Assembly: GCA_022747635.1 (NCBI GenBank) | Contig: JAKTNV010000002.1 | Coordinates: 110,257,869-110,321,868, forward strand | Length of the DNA stretch: 64,000 bases | Reading direction: 5' to 3' | Origin: Hetaerina americana | Taxonomy: Eukaryota; Arthropoda; Insecta; Odonata; Calopterygidae | The notes under the pieces: model-generated | The model's database searches: none | What the model saw: the letters and a program-made list of their open reading frames with translations, nothing else | What the model was told of the DNA's origin: nothing | Shown here: positions 11,283-23,639 of the stretch, one piece after another | Numbering within the stretch: position 1 is the first letter of the stretch | Layout: every line of letters starts with the position of its first letter | Position numbers and translations under genes: made by a program

Positions 11283-12889
11283 CTCTGTACCCATCGATCG
11301 AAAAGCTCCTTCGTATCAGGCGCCTCTCTCTCTCCCTCTCTCCCCTTCTTGTAGTACGTTCCTCGAGGAAAGTCGTGCGCCACCGAACTCAGGATATCCT
11401 TCCAACTATTGCGATCAGCCAAATCCGGAGCTGAATGTCAAAATCACGCATCGGGATAGGTGGGGTTCGCGAGGAAAGTTCGTTTCCTTTGCCAGTGCCT
11501 TTGCCTACGACCTTCCCAATTAATATTATGAATCCAAGCAATCGCAGAGCTAGGAGGAGAACAGAACAAAACCCGTACCTTGACGCTATCGATCCGTAGG
11601 CGAAATCCCTACTCCATTCGCTCACTCTCTGTATTTAGGCTTAAAAAATGTTTATGCACAGCATGCAATTTTGAAAACGTAAGATATTTTCCTCTGAAGT
11701 GCGGCAAGATCTCATGTGCGTTGCAAATTTGTGGGTTGATGGTTTTTAATGAATCGGATCCCGTCAGTTTCCAGTGATCCCGGTTGACGTTAAATTGGTG
11801 GACTTAAAATTAGTCTCATCTTCGCCTCAAGTAAACTCCGAGTCTCCTCCCTCATAAATCACATCGTCTCCTTCACGCATTCCTCCCGATTGTGAAGCTT
11901 CCCGATGCCAACGAATGAAAGGGAGAGCGTAGCATTCCACACAATTCATTTGTTTTGGCACGACGAGTTTCACCGCGATACGGCATCATCATTTGTGATA
12001 GGACACACGTGATGCATATACGATAGGCAGAGATACTTACAAGTGTGTGTGATGAGTGGGGGGGGGTAAGTTGGATTCCAGACGGAAATGGTTATTTCAT
12101 AGGAACCAGTGACTAGTACGAGACACAATTGTGGCGATTCTGAAGAAAGGGGGGGATGATGACAAGAAAGCAGGGGGGGGGTGGTAAAATGTGGGGAAGG
12201 GGCTTATGGTCAATGAGGGGCAATAGGATAATGAGACGATTGGCGATTACGGAGAAGGGGTGGAGGACGTGGTTGTTTGTCGTGTTCAAATGTGCAGAGA
12301 GTAATGGGGGAGGGGGTGGGGGCGGAAAGTTGTTCCTTGCAGAATGTTGCGTACATTGTGCACTTGAATTGAATGAATCTCATGAGCATCAGTTCGAGGA
12401 GGCTCACTTTTGAGTCTAGAAGTCACTTTTGTGATTGATTTTGTGGTCTTTTAAATGCTTAGCGAAGAGGTAAGTTGGGTCGGAATTTTTAAAACAACCG
12501 AGGTGTTCTCAAGTCCGTTGATTGGTAACCACAACTTCCACGAAGTGAAGCCTTAACCTTTGAGGTTTATTCCAAAATTTATTATTTATTTATTTTAGAA
12601 TTTATCTCGTTGTAATTAGGCAATTGTCCTGGTGGCAACGGCCAAGTCTGGTGAACGGTCACTCTTACAATGCAATACATACGTACACTAGAAGAATAGA
12701 TAGGAGGCAAAATGCTCTTATAGACAATGACACTTTAAGATTACCAACTGCACCTTCAACATCACACAAGGGCTAGGCTCACAGCATACCTACAACGCTC
12801 CGTCCATCGCCGCACTCCGTCCATAATCACCCACTCTTCAATTTCATATACCGTTCCAAATCACGCACCGTTTACATATCATTCACTTT
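11283..12889. other. No recognised gene; G-runs at 12058-12330
   Basis: No recognisable gene. Several G8-G9 runs at 12058-12066, 12172-12181 and 12307-12325 could form G-quadruplexes. The first bases of the region have a short CT-repeat near 11325-11350. Confidence 0.55.
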
Positions 12890-13300
12890 TGCAATACAAT
12901 CCGCTTTACACTCATTCTTAAAACTCCTAAAATTGGATGGAAAGGGCTCAAACAAACCCCCAGGCAGCTGGTTCCATCAAAAAATTGTTCTATTTAAAAA
13001 AGAGTATTTTTTCTTATTTGTTTTTTGCGTTCCTATTTTTATTTCAGAACTGTGGTCGTTTTTTGCCTTAAAATTTGGTATTTCTATCTCTTTCCATAAA
13101 TCTTCCAACACTTTGTCATTTTTAACAATGCTATGCCTAACCTACTCCTTTTCCTTCTATTTTTCAAACTCTTCCATTTCAGTATATCAAACATTTCTGT
13201 GACACTATCTGTTCTTTTGTACACTCCGAGTACATATCTTGCTGCCTTTCTTTGAACTTTTTCCATCTTTTCAATAATGATGATGATGCCGCGAATGGCG
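12890..13300 (-). pseudogene. LINE-1 group: C-terminal fragment of reverse transcriptase ORF
   Basis: Minus strand. From 13290 to 13084 the frame reads IEKMEKVQRKAARYVLGVYKRTDSVTEMFDILKWKSLKNRRKRSRL, the conserved block near the C-terminus of CR1/Jockey-type elements. After a frameshift, 13010-12900 gives SFLNRTIF with WNQLPGG in another frame, matching the terminal FFPRTIRDWN-LP block. The lesions and missing N-terminus make it dead. It lies immediately next to the GC-rich block. Confidence 0.8.
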
Positions 13301-14094
13301 GTGCTCTCAGCCTTCGGCAGGAGGGTGTGCACCGAGCGGCGGCGTCCGTGAGCGATGGGAGACGACGGGCGATGCCAGGCGAGCACCAGCACCCCGCAGA
13401 ACAGCACCCCTCGGCGCAGAGGGGGGGAGTGAGCAGCGACCGAGCCGGAGGATGAGATGGTCTTCGGTGCGTGGCGGTCTTGGTCGTCGGGAGAAGGGGG
13501 ACGGAGTACCACAGGGTGGCGGCGGGAACGGGGACTTGGAGAGAGCAGGTCTGCCCCGTGTGTCGTGGCCGGGAGAGGGTGTGGAGGGAGAGTGGCGGAG
13601 GGGGGAGGTGGTTGGGAGAGAGTGGAATCGAAAGGCGGGAGGAGGGGAAGGTTTTGAGATGAGGGGTCGGCGGGGGAGGAGGCGGCGGAGGGGGGGAGGA
13701 GGAGGAGGAAGGGGGTGGGGGCAGACCCGCTGCCGGCGCGAAAGTATGTTTGTGTGCGAGGGTGGGAGGGAGGGAGGGAAGTGGTTGGTTGGTGGCGGCG
13801 GCCTTTCCCACCGCCTCGACCGCCGCCGTTTTAGTGATTCGAGTGCTCCCCGTGAAGGAGGAAGGTGCGTGCCTCGGACGAACCTGCAGTCGACACCTCC
13901 TGCATCGAACGCCGTGAGAGTGTTTTGTGTGTGCGTGAGTGTGTGTGTGTTTTGTTTAATCTACGATACAATTTTTAAAAACATTCATCTCGCTCTCGAG
14001 TTTCACCTCACCCTAGTGTTCGGGTGCTGAGGAGAGAGAGAGAAGAGAAACGTGAGAGTCGTATTTCTTCTCGATTTGTCCACGCGTCCGGCCG

Positions 14095-14293
14095 ATGAGC
14101 GAGTTTGCCCACAGCCCTCCTCCCAATCCCTCCCCCAAGTCGCTCCCGAGGCTCATCGGGAGACATCCGCCCGAGTCGGCTCTCCCCTCCGGCCGCCACT
14201 CCCCCGAGCCAGGAATGAGAATCAATGGCCGGAATGGCACAGGCGGAGGAGTAGACGCCCATCCAACCGCCGCCGGTCCGTTCGCCGTCACAG
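14095..14293 (+). CDS. Candidate first coding exon, unknown gene
   Basis: An ATG at 14095 opens 66 codons plus one base with no stop up to CACAG|GTGAGT, a near-consensus 5' splice site at 14293/14294. The peptide starts MSEFAHSPPPNPSPKSLPRL and is rich in Ser, Pro, Gly and Arg, with no domain, signal peptide or membrane segment; this would suit a disordered N-terminus of a regulatory protein, but that is inference. It lies in the GC-rich block, as first exons often do. I recognise no family, and no downstream exon is identifiable in the window. The open frame and the donor may coincide by chance in GC-rich DNA, where stops are rare. Other frames over the same stretch are also open (for example 14052-14297 plus and 14008-14538 minus). 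Confidence 0.35.
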
Positions 14294-14299
14294 GTGAGT
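14291..14299 (+). other. Consensus-like 5' splice donor CAG|GTGAGT
   Basis: All nine positions agree with the metazoan donor consensus. It closes the candidate exon in phase 1. Confidence 0.45.
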
Positions 14300-14480
14300 G
14301 TGAAATTCCTTTCCCCGTACACCCGCATCGCTCCCTTCATTAGGTGGCCGCGGGAAGGTTGCGCCGGGGAGGGGCGAGGGACCGAGGCAGACCCAACTGT
14401 TGCCACGGTAAAAGGGAGAACGAAGTCGACCGCCCGATTAATGGGGTGGCGAGCGATCCGTGCCACACAGCATCGGCCCA

Positions 14481-16736
14481 GCCTCCGCTGCTGCAGCAAC
14501 GGAGCGACAAGATGTCCGTGTCCGTAAACCTTTCGCATTTACTCAATAACCTACACTCCTTGTGGAGATATGGCGAGATTAATACGTATCCACGCACTGG
14601 TTGAACCAACTTATTTCCTCTCTCGTCACACCGATTCAAGAGTATGGTGGTACTGGTTTCCCAGATCGGGATGGCGAGGGTTTTTCGCATTCCTGGGCGC
14701 ACGTGAGGAGAGACGATTTCTTACTGTGTACAAACAACGGAGACCTCGAGCTTCGGTGGGCTAGCGTAGTGGAAGTTCGCCGCTGCGACTAGCGACAGCG
14801 TTTCACCTCGCCGTTCTCAATTTGTTTACCTGCTACGTAACTCCTGCCTCCCCCGCGTGCCTCCAACCTTGTCGAAATCTCGCTATTTTTTCTGTTCGTG
14901 TGCAAAGGACGACGACCGTTGAAATTTAGTTCGTTTCCTTACCGAGAGTGGGGTTTTCGAATGGGGAAAGTCCTTAATGTCCTCTCTGGTGATCGAACTT
15001 TTTGTGTTTGGTATTAAATCGCGCCAGACACTCGATTGGGGCCCTTATAATTCCGTTGGTATTTTTTCACCGGCGAGGGTTTTTATGTTTGTTTTATTCC
15101 GTTATTTCGGTCGACGTAATCCTCTTTCAAAGGCGTTGATGTCTCTCACACCTTGGCAAATTTTCCCGAGAGAGAGAGAGAGTTTAGTGACTTGATCAAA
15201 ATTAGGATATTTCGAGCTCCACTCTTCTAGATTGGCCAAATCAAGAAATTATTTTAATCATCACGGTTTTAGGCCTGCAGATTGAGTTATTTTTTATTTT
15301 GTCATCAATATCTGAGTTGAGTTTTTAATGTCGCGATCATTTGCTAAGGTATTAATTCGGAAGCAGATCGTTGGGAACGATGGACGAAATATACCTTGCA
15401 GCACGAATACGCTGACGAAAGCATCTCCTTTCATATTTCCAGTGATGACGTGACATTTTTTTCTCGCTGATGTGTGTACAAGTCGATTGATGTTATCATG
15501 GCTTTCGCATTCACATCTCATTGACGTTCCTCAGAATCTATCTGCTTTGTCGTTGCACGATTAATTAACGAAGGGTAATCTTCGTCGTCTCTGGGTGAGG
15601 TCACCGCTAAATATTGTGTGTGTCCGGTGTTTAACCCAAGCGGAGAGGGAGAGTCTGTCAGAGGAAATCAAACCCTCACCTCGAAAGTGAAAATGTGTGT
15701 GCAGGCACGACGTGATGGCTCTCGAACGCAGGCATAGCCGTCGGGGATGTGTATGGAACCGGATTTTCAAAGACTTTCGTCAGATCCAGCCCATTTCAGT
15801 CAGTTGCTTAGCATTAAGCTTCATGGAATCATTGTTTAATCAACTACTTAGCTTTGGATCAAACGTTTAAGTGTCGTTTAGTAGTATCCCTATCTCCGAG
15901 TTCAATATTTGGCGAAATATTCCTAGGAATGTCTTGGCAGTCGATGGAAGGTTTCCCCTGCGCGATTGTGTCAGCTGGCTCGCATATGTTGTCTGGTTGG
16001 CCCTAGGATTGGTCTTGAGCAAAATGGTTTGTCAAGTCGATTCGGCATTCGAAGAATAGCGGGAACCAGTTGTTTACGTGCATGTCAGCGGTTTGACGCC
16101 TCTTAAGGAAGCTCCAAGGATCTCCACATGTGAAAATAGGTGAAAATGAGGCCAGTTTTAAATGTCACATTGATGGATAATAAAAAGAATGGAGAGGTAA
16201 ATGCTTTCCAAACATGGTGTGTGAGGTGAGAGGATTTTTTTGCCTGGGATAATGTAGGGATGTGGAAAGGATGGACCAAAAGTAGGCGGACAAAGAAGTG
16301 TCAGATCCAGTTAGTGAAGGGGGGAAGTCGTCGTGAGAAATTCGGAAAAGGCAGAAAAATAGATGGAATGTTATGTTCAGATATCGTGTGTGATGCTGAC
16401 GTCTGCGATGGGGTGAAAAATGGTGGAAGGGTGGAGAAGAAAGGGAACCATGTGTCTCATTGTGGGCTAGAGAGGCTGAAAAGGGTCGCACTTTTGAAAA
16501 AGTTGTCTTTGCATTTCACGCAAAAATTTCAGGTGTTTACTAGGATATGTGATAGTTTTGGGGGACCAAGTAAAACCTACTTTTTCCCTACTTGTAAAAA
16601 TACACCTCATAGGAAACTAGGGTTGTATGTTTTCCCTCGCTCGCTCCTGGTCTTGCAAACTTATTGACCGTGCAGATCCGTAACGTGGGGACATAGTAAA
16701 AATATGGCCGGGTAACCAAAACCTCAGTTATCAACC
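14481..16736. other. No recognised gene
   Basis: If 14095-14293 is an exon this is intron. Frames such as 16260-16667 match nothing I recognise. A GA run lies at 15170-15182. Confidence 0.5.
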
Positions 16737-16805
16737 CGAAGGTCGGTTTGCTCGGTGAGGGCAGAGCTGGCCTAGTATTAAACCAAAAGGGGTGTGCTAT
16801 TCACA
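16737..16805 (-). mobile_element. SINE-C 3'-end fragment
   Basis: On the minus strand it ends in the SINE-C signature (CTGCCCTCACCGAGCAAACC then GACCTTCGGGT), homologous to 22688-22730 and 47930-47960. Only about 65 bp remain. Confidence 0.6.
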
Positions 16806-19800
16806 CGTAAGGGGAATCTATATTCAAGACGCAAGACGGGAATCTTGGTGCATGCTGCTGCTTGGGGGTCGCTTGAAAGGAGAAAGCGGAATTTCTCGGC
16901 TCTACCCATCACGATAACAAAGCTTCAGAGAAAACAACCAATATACGAAAATGTTTTTCCGATCCAGTTTGTGGAGTGTGAGGAATTGGCAAGGGGAAAC
17001 AGAGATGCTTTGATACTGGCGACCAGAGAATTTATAAAATATACAAAATCCATCAGTCGTAAAGAGAACTTTATGGTAATAAGGCTCAATAGTTATTGCT
17101 TTCGCACTATCAGTAATAGTTTGGCTGCTTTCATGCTAACATATTCATTACTTCTGGAAAGTCAATTGCGGTGCGCTGGTAGAGTTTACATTTTATGTAA
17201 GTCGAGGAAAGACAAAAATTTAATTAAATTTAGCACAGGAAGGAAACTTTTCCATGCGCACAGCGCATAAATGGCGGCATAATCGTACTACGCCATTCAT
17301 CCCGTTTGAAAGCATCGATCATTTTATGATCTAATTTTCTCGCAGGCCATCTCGCGACGTTTACTTTATTGATCAAAATAGTCGAGATAAGACATCTCAG
17401 CTGCTGACACCGTTTCATTTAACACCTATCTGTAAAAAAAATGGTTAACGAAGCACTCCGAACGTCGAGGCATAATCAAGCTCGGAGATAACCGCCGCTC
17501 ATATCAACGCACGTTGACGCAGAAAACTTCCTAGTTTGATGTTTGCTTCTCGGGTTCATTCTCTTCCGATGCTTAAGTATTTTGCAATTTTTTACGGCTG
17601 CCCCAATTAAATATGATCAATCTGCAAATTGTTTTTTCAGACGCCGTCTTACAAAACCACGCAAAATATTAAGATATGATGCTCTCTTTGGAAACTCGTT
17701 TACGGAATCGATTGGTGCTTCCAAAAATGTCTTCGGCCAGCTCTTGATGTCGCGAGTATAAAACTTTTTGATGAGCTAAGAGCCGAAAATGTACAGATTT
17801 GCAGAGACAGATCTTTTGAGTCAGTGATGGATCAAGTCTTTAGAAATGTAGGACAAGGGGAGGAATTCGGTCCAGAAAAGAGGATATCGTACGCACAAAT
17901 ATGTATGTATCTGCTATTACTTTGCTCTGAATGATTAAATTTCCACTAAGGAAGGCCATCACTAGAAATTAACTTAAGACTCATTTGCCGTTAGATAAAG
18001 AGTCCCTTTTTACCCCTCCGTCCAATGGAGTTGAGGTTCTTCTTTATCAAGTTTATCATTTCAAAACTGTTTCAATGACAGGCTCAAATCGTTCGCGTGA
18101 GTCAGGTGCTTTCATCCATAAATTTACTTTTAATGAAATTAGATGCACGAGGTTTCGTTGCCCAACTGGAAAATTAGACGATTGGCTTGCTCGCTTCTCT
18201 GCCAACAACAAATCGGTGTTTCGCCACTCCTCCTATCCGGGCACTTTTTCAACGCCCCTTCGTTGTCCCGGAGGGCAAACCGTTATGTGCCTCATGTCTT
18301 TGATGAATGAAAGCCGATATTGAATCAAAATAAGTAATAGAAAACGAAATTTTTTGATAATTTTATCTGGACGCACTTTAAACGCATAAATGTAATTAGT
18401 CAATTAAATTTGTGGGATTGAAATAAATGCGGGCGTAGTCGCAATGAAAAGTGTTCGTTTACTTAGTGTACATGTATCGTACGTGGTTCGATTTTTTAAA
18501 TAAAAAACCATGTACAGTACATTTTAAAATTTTACGTGGAATATAATATTAAAAAATATGTAAATTTAAATAAAAAAATAATTATAAAAGTATGATTTCA
18601 TGTGGAATGTAAAAGTATTTTCCATTTCCAAAATTATTAATGATTTCCACGACGAGACGCCTTTAGACCTTCCAAAGTATTAATCCGATTTATTGTGAAA
18701 AGTACGTTTTCCATATAAGAGGAAAGAAAAAAATGGGGGGAAAAACCGACTCATTTCCTAGCCATGGTTGGAACTGAAAAAATTGGAAAGGTCTACTTTA
18801 ATTCGAGAAATGATGCTGTTTAGAGATTATTGGGTAGAGAAGCGCGGGATAACACAGGCTAACTGAAGCAGACGTGGCCAACGGGATGTCGTGGACCAGT
18901 GGAAGGAGGGCCCCGGGAAAATAATGTTATTCATCTGTGGAAACTTTTCAAACAAACTGCTGAAAATATTAAACTAATAAATTTGTTAGAATCAAAACAG
19001 CTGTGAAATTAGGTCATGATTGAAAAAGTGTAACTTACATTTAAATTCTTAGTCCAATGGAACTTTTAAGGTCATTATATTAGATTTCGAAACCTTTTTA
19101 AAATAATTCATGAATCAAAATTGTCAGTTAATTGGTACATTAGGCCTTAATGATTTGCCGACGGCAGATTTAAATCATGTTGCTCAAGGGTTCCCAGCCT
19201 TATCTTTGTTTACTCTAGGGAGCTTTGAAGAATTCACCTTTTGTGAAATTTGAAGTATTTCCTTGACTATACAGTCAATATGCTTTTGCGCCATCTTACA
19301 ATAGTGACTACGAAGGCCTTAACTGCCTCGAGTAGTCTTCCAGTATAATCTGATCCATATCATCTCGGGATTTTATTATTTGACAATGACTCATGCTTAA
19401 TAATTACACCATCAAACGGCTTGTCATTTCAATTTCATTGTCAAGAGTTTTCATTTAATCTCACTTACTGCTGTCAACCATATTGGCATATCATGGAATC
19501 CAACCTCCCTCTTTTATCCACATTCCTTTTGCCATGCTTTTTTAGATGGCTATTACTCAGAAACCCGGTTGTATTTAAGTAATTGTAAGCAATTTTCTCG
19601 GATTTTTCTCTCCGGAGAATCGTGAAACAGCCACAGCGACGCATATTTGTCTTCGCTGTGGTCGTACGAGGGGTTTATTGTTCGGCTACGTGGAGCTCAA
19701 CATGCATTTGACCGATATTTACAAAATACAAGCATGGAAACATTCCGACGACCCACACTGTCTCTAAATTGGCCATTCATATTATTTCCTGCCCACCCCT

Positions 19801-20124
19801 AACGCCCGGAATCGGTTCCTCGCATGCATTGGCGTAGACCTCCGTGTGGTTAAAATAAAGTTAAGGTGGATCAATTCCGGAATGGCACTCCTCGGATCCG
19901 ATTTTCAAATCTAAAAATCCACAAGGGTATCTAAAATAAGTTGGGAACGTGTTGTAATATAACTCATTGAAAATAACATTCTGTGAAATGAGTCTAAGAG
20001 ATACGTGTTTTGTGTCATATTCATTCTGTTGGGAACTTTCCTCTGTCAGAGCAAACTTCAAGGGTTTTGGCAAACTGCTTCGCGAGATGAATCAATGGGA
20101 ATATATTACGGAACTTTTCGTTAG
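16806..20124. other. No recognised gene
   Basis: A moderately long frame at 16794-17270 (plus, 158 codons) has no recognisable motif. 18480-18620 is very AT-rich. I see no known repeat family. Confidence 0.5.
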
Positions 20125-20172
20125 ATACGTGTCAAGCACGTGTGGCAGGGGGTGATTACATATCAGACATGT
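20125..20172 (-). mobile_element. LINE-1 group: 3'-end fragment
   Basis: Shares GTGTGGCAGGGGGTGATTAC (plus sense) with the 3' end of the LINE at 41055-41125. Only the terminal hairpin-side fragment remains. Confidence 0.5.
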
Positions 20173-22249
20173 GTCGCTACAGAAGAATGATAAAAATAAA
20201 ATTGATTGACGGTGCAACGAATTTCACACGAGGGCAGGCGAATAGAGAATCCTGCGGTGGGCGCCTAAAAGAAGAAGCGGAAAACAAGCGATGCACGCAA
20301 TGGGACACGATACGTAGTTCTCTGTGGATGGGTAGTTGAAGGAAACAAAAGAGGGTAAGTATTGCCGAGGAAGGGTGACATGTGAGGAGTCGGTGGTGGC
20401 AGGAACTACGAAAGGAATGGGAAGATTGGCGGGCGATCGAATATCTCGGAGGACCCCGCTCCGACAAACCAATTCTCGGATTGATAATCCGCGATGAAGA
20501 TGACTCCTGCGGAATGTTGGGAGGTAGAAAGGGAACGATCGAGGGAGAAATCGATCTCCTTTGGTGGTGTTGGTGGTGCAGGGAGGGTGGGGTGGGGAAC
20601 CCGTTTCTCTCCTAGTTCAGTGTCACTCATCTCCCGGTATGGGTCGGACGGGTCTAGTCGACGCGGGCTAATATGGCCGCGGCGCGCGCCCGTCTCTCGG
20701 TCACCCGAGGACACCACCGTGCCTCCCTCCCTGCTCCCCTCCCCCTATGCACAACATGCCCAATTTCGGCCGCCGTTTTCCATTTCCACCTCGTGTGCTG
20801 CCCCCCCTTCCCGCAACCTGCTCCCTCGGATCCGAGGCCCATTTCGCGCTCATCCTCGAACCCAGGGGAAGGTCGAAACGGAGGCGTTCTTTCGCTCATT
20901 TGTCGGCTCCGAAATGTCTTCGAGGAGTTCTTCAAATTCTTCGAGAAAGTATCCTCGCGGAAATTGTGTGGGGTTTTTTTTAAAAGGATGTTTGGCCATC
21001 ATTCGTCTAGGTTGCTTCTATGATGGTATTCTTCTCATATTCCGTGGATTTTTCTCGTCCGTCCACTGACAATAGACTAGACCCTTTCCCATTCCCGATG
21101 TCCGCGTACATCTGGACGGCGGTGTCGGCGAACATAAAACCTAGATTTTAAGGAAATCGGAAGCTGTGTATGAACGAGAGTGGTGTATTCCGAAGATGGA
21201 AAATGCAGTGTGTGTGTTAAGAGTCGGTGACGATTTGGAACAGCTTCAGGTAGTAGCATTGAGCGTGTTTCTGTGTGCCCAATCCAGTGGCAGAGGTAAC
21301 GCCAATAACTCAACTACGGAAAGAAACCATTGCATGGAAAAAACATCCTCCCTGTGCGAGGAGGTGGCAGTCTGACTTTCTGGGGAGGCTTTCTGATTGA
21401 AAACGTGCCGCGTGCCGTTAACCACCGCGTGCCGGTTACTTTCACGTATGAAAATGACAGGCGGTGACGGCTTCTCCGAGGAAGGACGTAAGTGGAGACA
21501 TGACACTAGATGGTGAAGTTGTTGGCGAAGTGATTGGGGGGGGGGTGCTGCATCGTGGTATTGTTGCGGTGGTCCCTAGCGTAAGATGCACTGTTGGTGC
21601 GGGCAGTGAAAGGCAGTGGCAGCACTGAAGTGACAGTGCCACCGGAGAGCGAAACGTGCTCATTTCGTATCGGTTTCGATAGAATGTTGCGGATTTATTT
21701 TGTTGTGGAAAGAAGTCTGGTACCGTAGCCCTCATTGGAAAGGAGGGAAGGAACTCATTATTTTCCGCTTCATCTGGAACACGCATTTCACAAAAACCTT
21801 TCTTGTTATCCGTTGCCAAGCACCACTTTCGTTTAGGAAATTTTCACGCGACTACCGTGTTTTTCTTCGTGGGCGAAATTATTAAATTGCTAAAAAAGAC
21901 CGAAATGATAAAATGGAAACGTATCCTCGGGCGAAACCTTCATTTGGTAGTAATTCAAAGGAGTAATGTTTTGTGAGTTCGTAGTTTAATAAACGAGATC
22001 TTTATGACATCGAAAAAAATGGATGAAATACAAATTTGACGATGATTGTTCGCCATGGCCCACTCTCCTCTCCGCTTTCCAATGGCACTGGGAGATAATG
22101 GCGACCTCCACTTTCACCCTCGCCTTTACGGCCCAAGCACTTAGTCTCCGCAAAACACCGTGGAGACGCAGAATAAGGGCCCACGGCGATGAAATTTCAC
22201 CATGTTTGGCCACTCGGGAAAATGGGATTAATTGAATTGACTACATGTT
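20173..22249. other. No firm gene; GC-rich patch 20440-20960
   Basis: 20440-20960 is CpG-rich and has open frames on both strands, including ATGGCCGCGGCGCGCGCCCG at 20673 (plus, 116 codons) and a minus frame 20717-20406. Neither has a recognisable domain or a convincing splice site at its end. Another promoter or exon is possible but unsupported. Confidence 0.35.
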
Positions 22250-22254
22250 AATTT

Positions 22255-22480
22255 GGGTGACTTGGGTAGTAGCGTAGTGGCTAGAGCGTTAGGCTACTGT
22301 CTGCTTATCACTCAGTGAAACCACTTCTGAAATCCAAACGGTACGATTTTCTGGTAACCAGGATTTCGTTGGAAACCGAGTGGTGGCACTGGGAAAGTGA
22401 ATGCGTTCTCCCCTTCCATGCCAATGCGTGAATCTTACACTCCTCAGGGCTGAGCTTGCGGTGAGCACTGACCTTTCACC
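22255..22480 (+). mobile_element. tRNA-like SINE remnant
   Basis: A good A box (TAGCGTAGTGGCTAGAGCG at about 22270) is followed by a poor B box, then a body with ACGGTACGATTTTCTGG that resembles the body of the element at 27275-27490 (GCGGTACGATTTTATGG). Confidence 0.4.
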
Positions 22481-22666
22481 TGTTGAACCCAATGACTAGT
22501 ACTGTGACATAATTTCAATCATTTGAACGGAATCTCCTTCCCTTTCTCCAAATTACGGAAAAGGGGAAGCATTAATATGCGTATTAGGCATTTATAGAGG
22601 AGACGACAGTAAAAGTAAGTCAATGCCTTTTTTTTAATCACCTTATTACCTGTTATAACTTTTCTT

Positions 22667-22677
22667 AAAGCAATATA
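22667..22677. repeat. Target-site duplication of SINE-C, left
   Basis: AAAGCAATATA, matching AAAGCGATATA at 22914-22924 in 10 of 11 positions. Confidence 0.65.
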
Positions 22678-22913
22678 AAATCCAACCTAAGGTCGGTTTG
22701 ATAGGTGAGGGTAGAACTCACCTGGTACAAATCTCAACTGCGGGTGAAATTCACACATTAGAAGATAGGGGGCGGGCAGTTGCTTTCCCTGTGCCGCCTC
22801 TGGTATACCAGGAAGATCCGGAACCAGAGGATGTCCAGAGGCGTGTCCGGGAATCGAACTCAGGCCCTCTTGTCAGCAGTCCAACACACTATTCACTGGA
22901 TTACCTCGTCCTC
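22678..22913 (-). mobile_element. SINE-C, full copy
   Basis: On the minus strand the tRNA-derived head comes first: an A-box area GGTAATCCAGTG, an anticodon-arm-like TTGGACTGCTGACAAG, and a B box GAGTTCGATTCCCGG (about 22846-22860). A body of about 140 bp follows and ends CTCACCTATCAAACCGACCT. A 10/11 direct repeat flanks it. Homologous copies: 46960-47169 with 47923-47967, 16737-16805 and 44133-44215. Confidence 0.8.
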
Positions 22914-22924
22914 AAAGCGATATA
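22914..22924. repeat. Target-site duplication of SINE-C, right
   Basis: AAAGCGATATA, partner of 22667-22677. Confidence 0.65.
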
Positions 22925-23195
22925 TAGTTTCATTTAAAGTTCAACCTTCAATATTCAAATTATCCTGATGATATGTAGCCCAACCGCCTGATGGCCCAGA
23001 GACTCTGGAGTTCGTCCTCCTAGGAACGTGCTGTTTGGAAAACCTTTTGTTGTCCGACACGTGAGAAACCAGATGGCCGGACGAAAGTGACTAATCAGAA
23101 TCCGAGTTGCTCAAGCTGATAAGAGGGCCTGGAAAAAATACCAAGGCAAGAATCGGATATAGCAACCTTTAAAGTAACAAGAGTACCCAAAACTC

Positions 23196-23206
23196 TCATC
23201 ACTTAA
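23196..23206. repeat. Target-site duplication of SINE-A, left
   Basis: TCATCACTTAA; the right copy TCATTACTTAA is at 23511-23521 (10/11). Confidence 0.75.
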
Positions 23207-23510
23207 GGGTATCGAGATGGTGCGGGGGCTAACGTACTGGCTTCCCACCCAGAGGGTTCAAATCCCGGCGGTGTTGAATATTTTTCAGAGGTATCTCGAT
23301 CCCTACTTGAGGTGCTTTGTGGAGGGCACTTTGAGTGAGTACGCCGTCCGTCGGATGGGACGTTAATCCGCGTACCCCTTGGCGCCTTTCGTAAAGAGTA
23401 GGCTGATGCCGACGCCGGGTTTCTTTCCACCCTTCATCCTTTCCCGTCCATCCCCTATGGCGCAAATGATCTCAGCTGTCGGTCGCCTCCCCTAAATACT
23501 ACTACTACTA
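23207..23510 (+). mobile_element. SINE-A, full copy
   Basis: A 304-bp tRNA-derived SINE. The head has an A-box-like GGTGCGGGGGCTAACG and a clear B box GGTTCAAATCC at 23255-23265. The body contains CCGTCGGATGGGACGTTAAT, GGCGCCTTTCGT and CACCCTTCATCCTTTCCCGT, all shared with the truncated copy at 56870-57095. It ends in an ACT-triplet tail (TACTACTACTACTA) followed by a direct repeat of the 11 bp found upstream, so insertion boundaries are clear. SINEs have no protein and rely on a partner LINE; the partner is not identifiable here. Confidence 0.88.
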
Positions 23511-23521
23511 TCATTACTTAA
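23511..23521. repeat. Target-site duplication of SINE-A, right
   Basis: TCATTACTTAA, partner of 23196-23206. Confidence 0.75.
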
Positions 23522-23639
23522 CATAGCATAGGGAAGGAATAAAATGGGGCATCAAAGGGATTTCTTTGAAACAATAACTTTATTTAGATTAGGGATTATA
23601 CTGGAGGGAAAGTTCTCGGGTTTCTCACCCGATGGCACC

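Larger units (their letters stand above)
13290..14480. promoter_or_regulatory. GC- and CpG-rich block, possible promoter region
   Basis: The strongest GC island of the window. 13450-13760 is extremely G-rich on the plus strand, 13920-13955 holds a GT run, and 14030-14045 a GA run. 14050-14480 is CpG-dense. It precedes and includes a candidate first exon ending in a splice donor. No TATA box is evident. Island-type promoters would fit, but the call rests on composition only. Confidence 0.4.

Noticed and set aside
13452..14030. 192-codon plus frame and overlapping long frames on both strands
   Set aside because: The stretch is G-rich with few stop codons in any frame, and the peptides are low-complexity Gly/Arg or Pro runs.
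14080..14090. CCACGCGTCCG resembling a cDNA-library adaptor
   Set aside because: Only 11 bases, in continuous CpG-rich genomic sequence; a chance match is likely.
20494..21069. 191-codon plus frame
   Set aside because: GC-rich composition explains its length; no domain, and competing frames of similar length on both strands.
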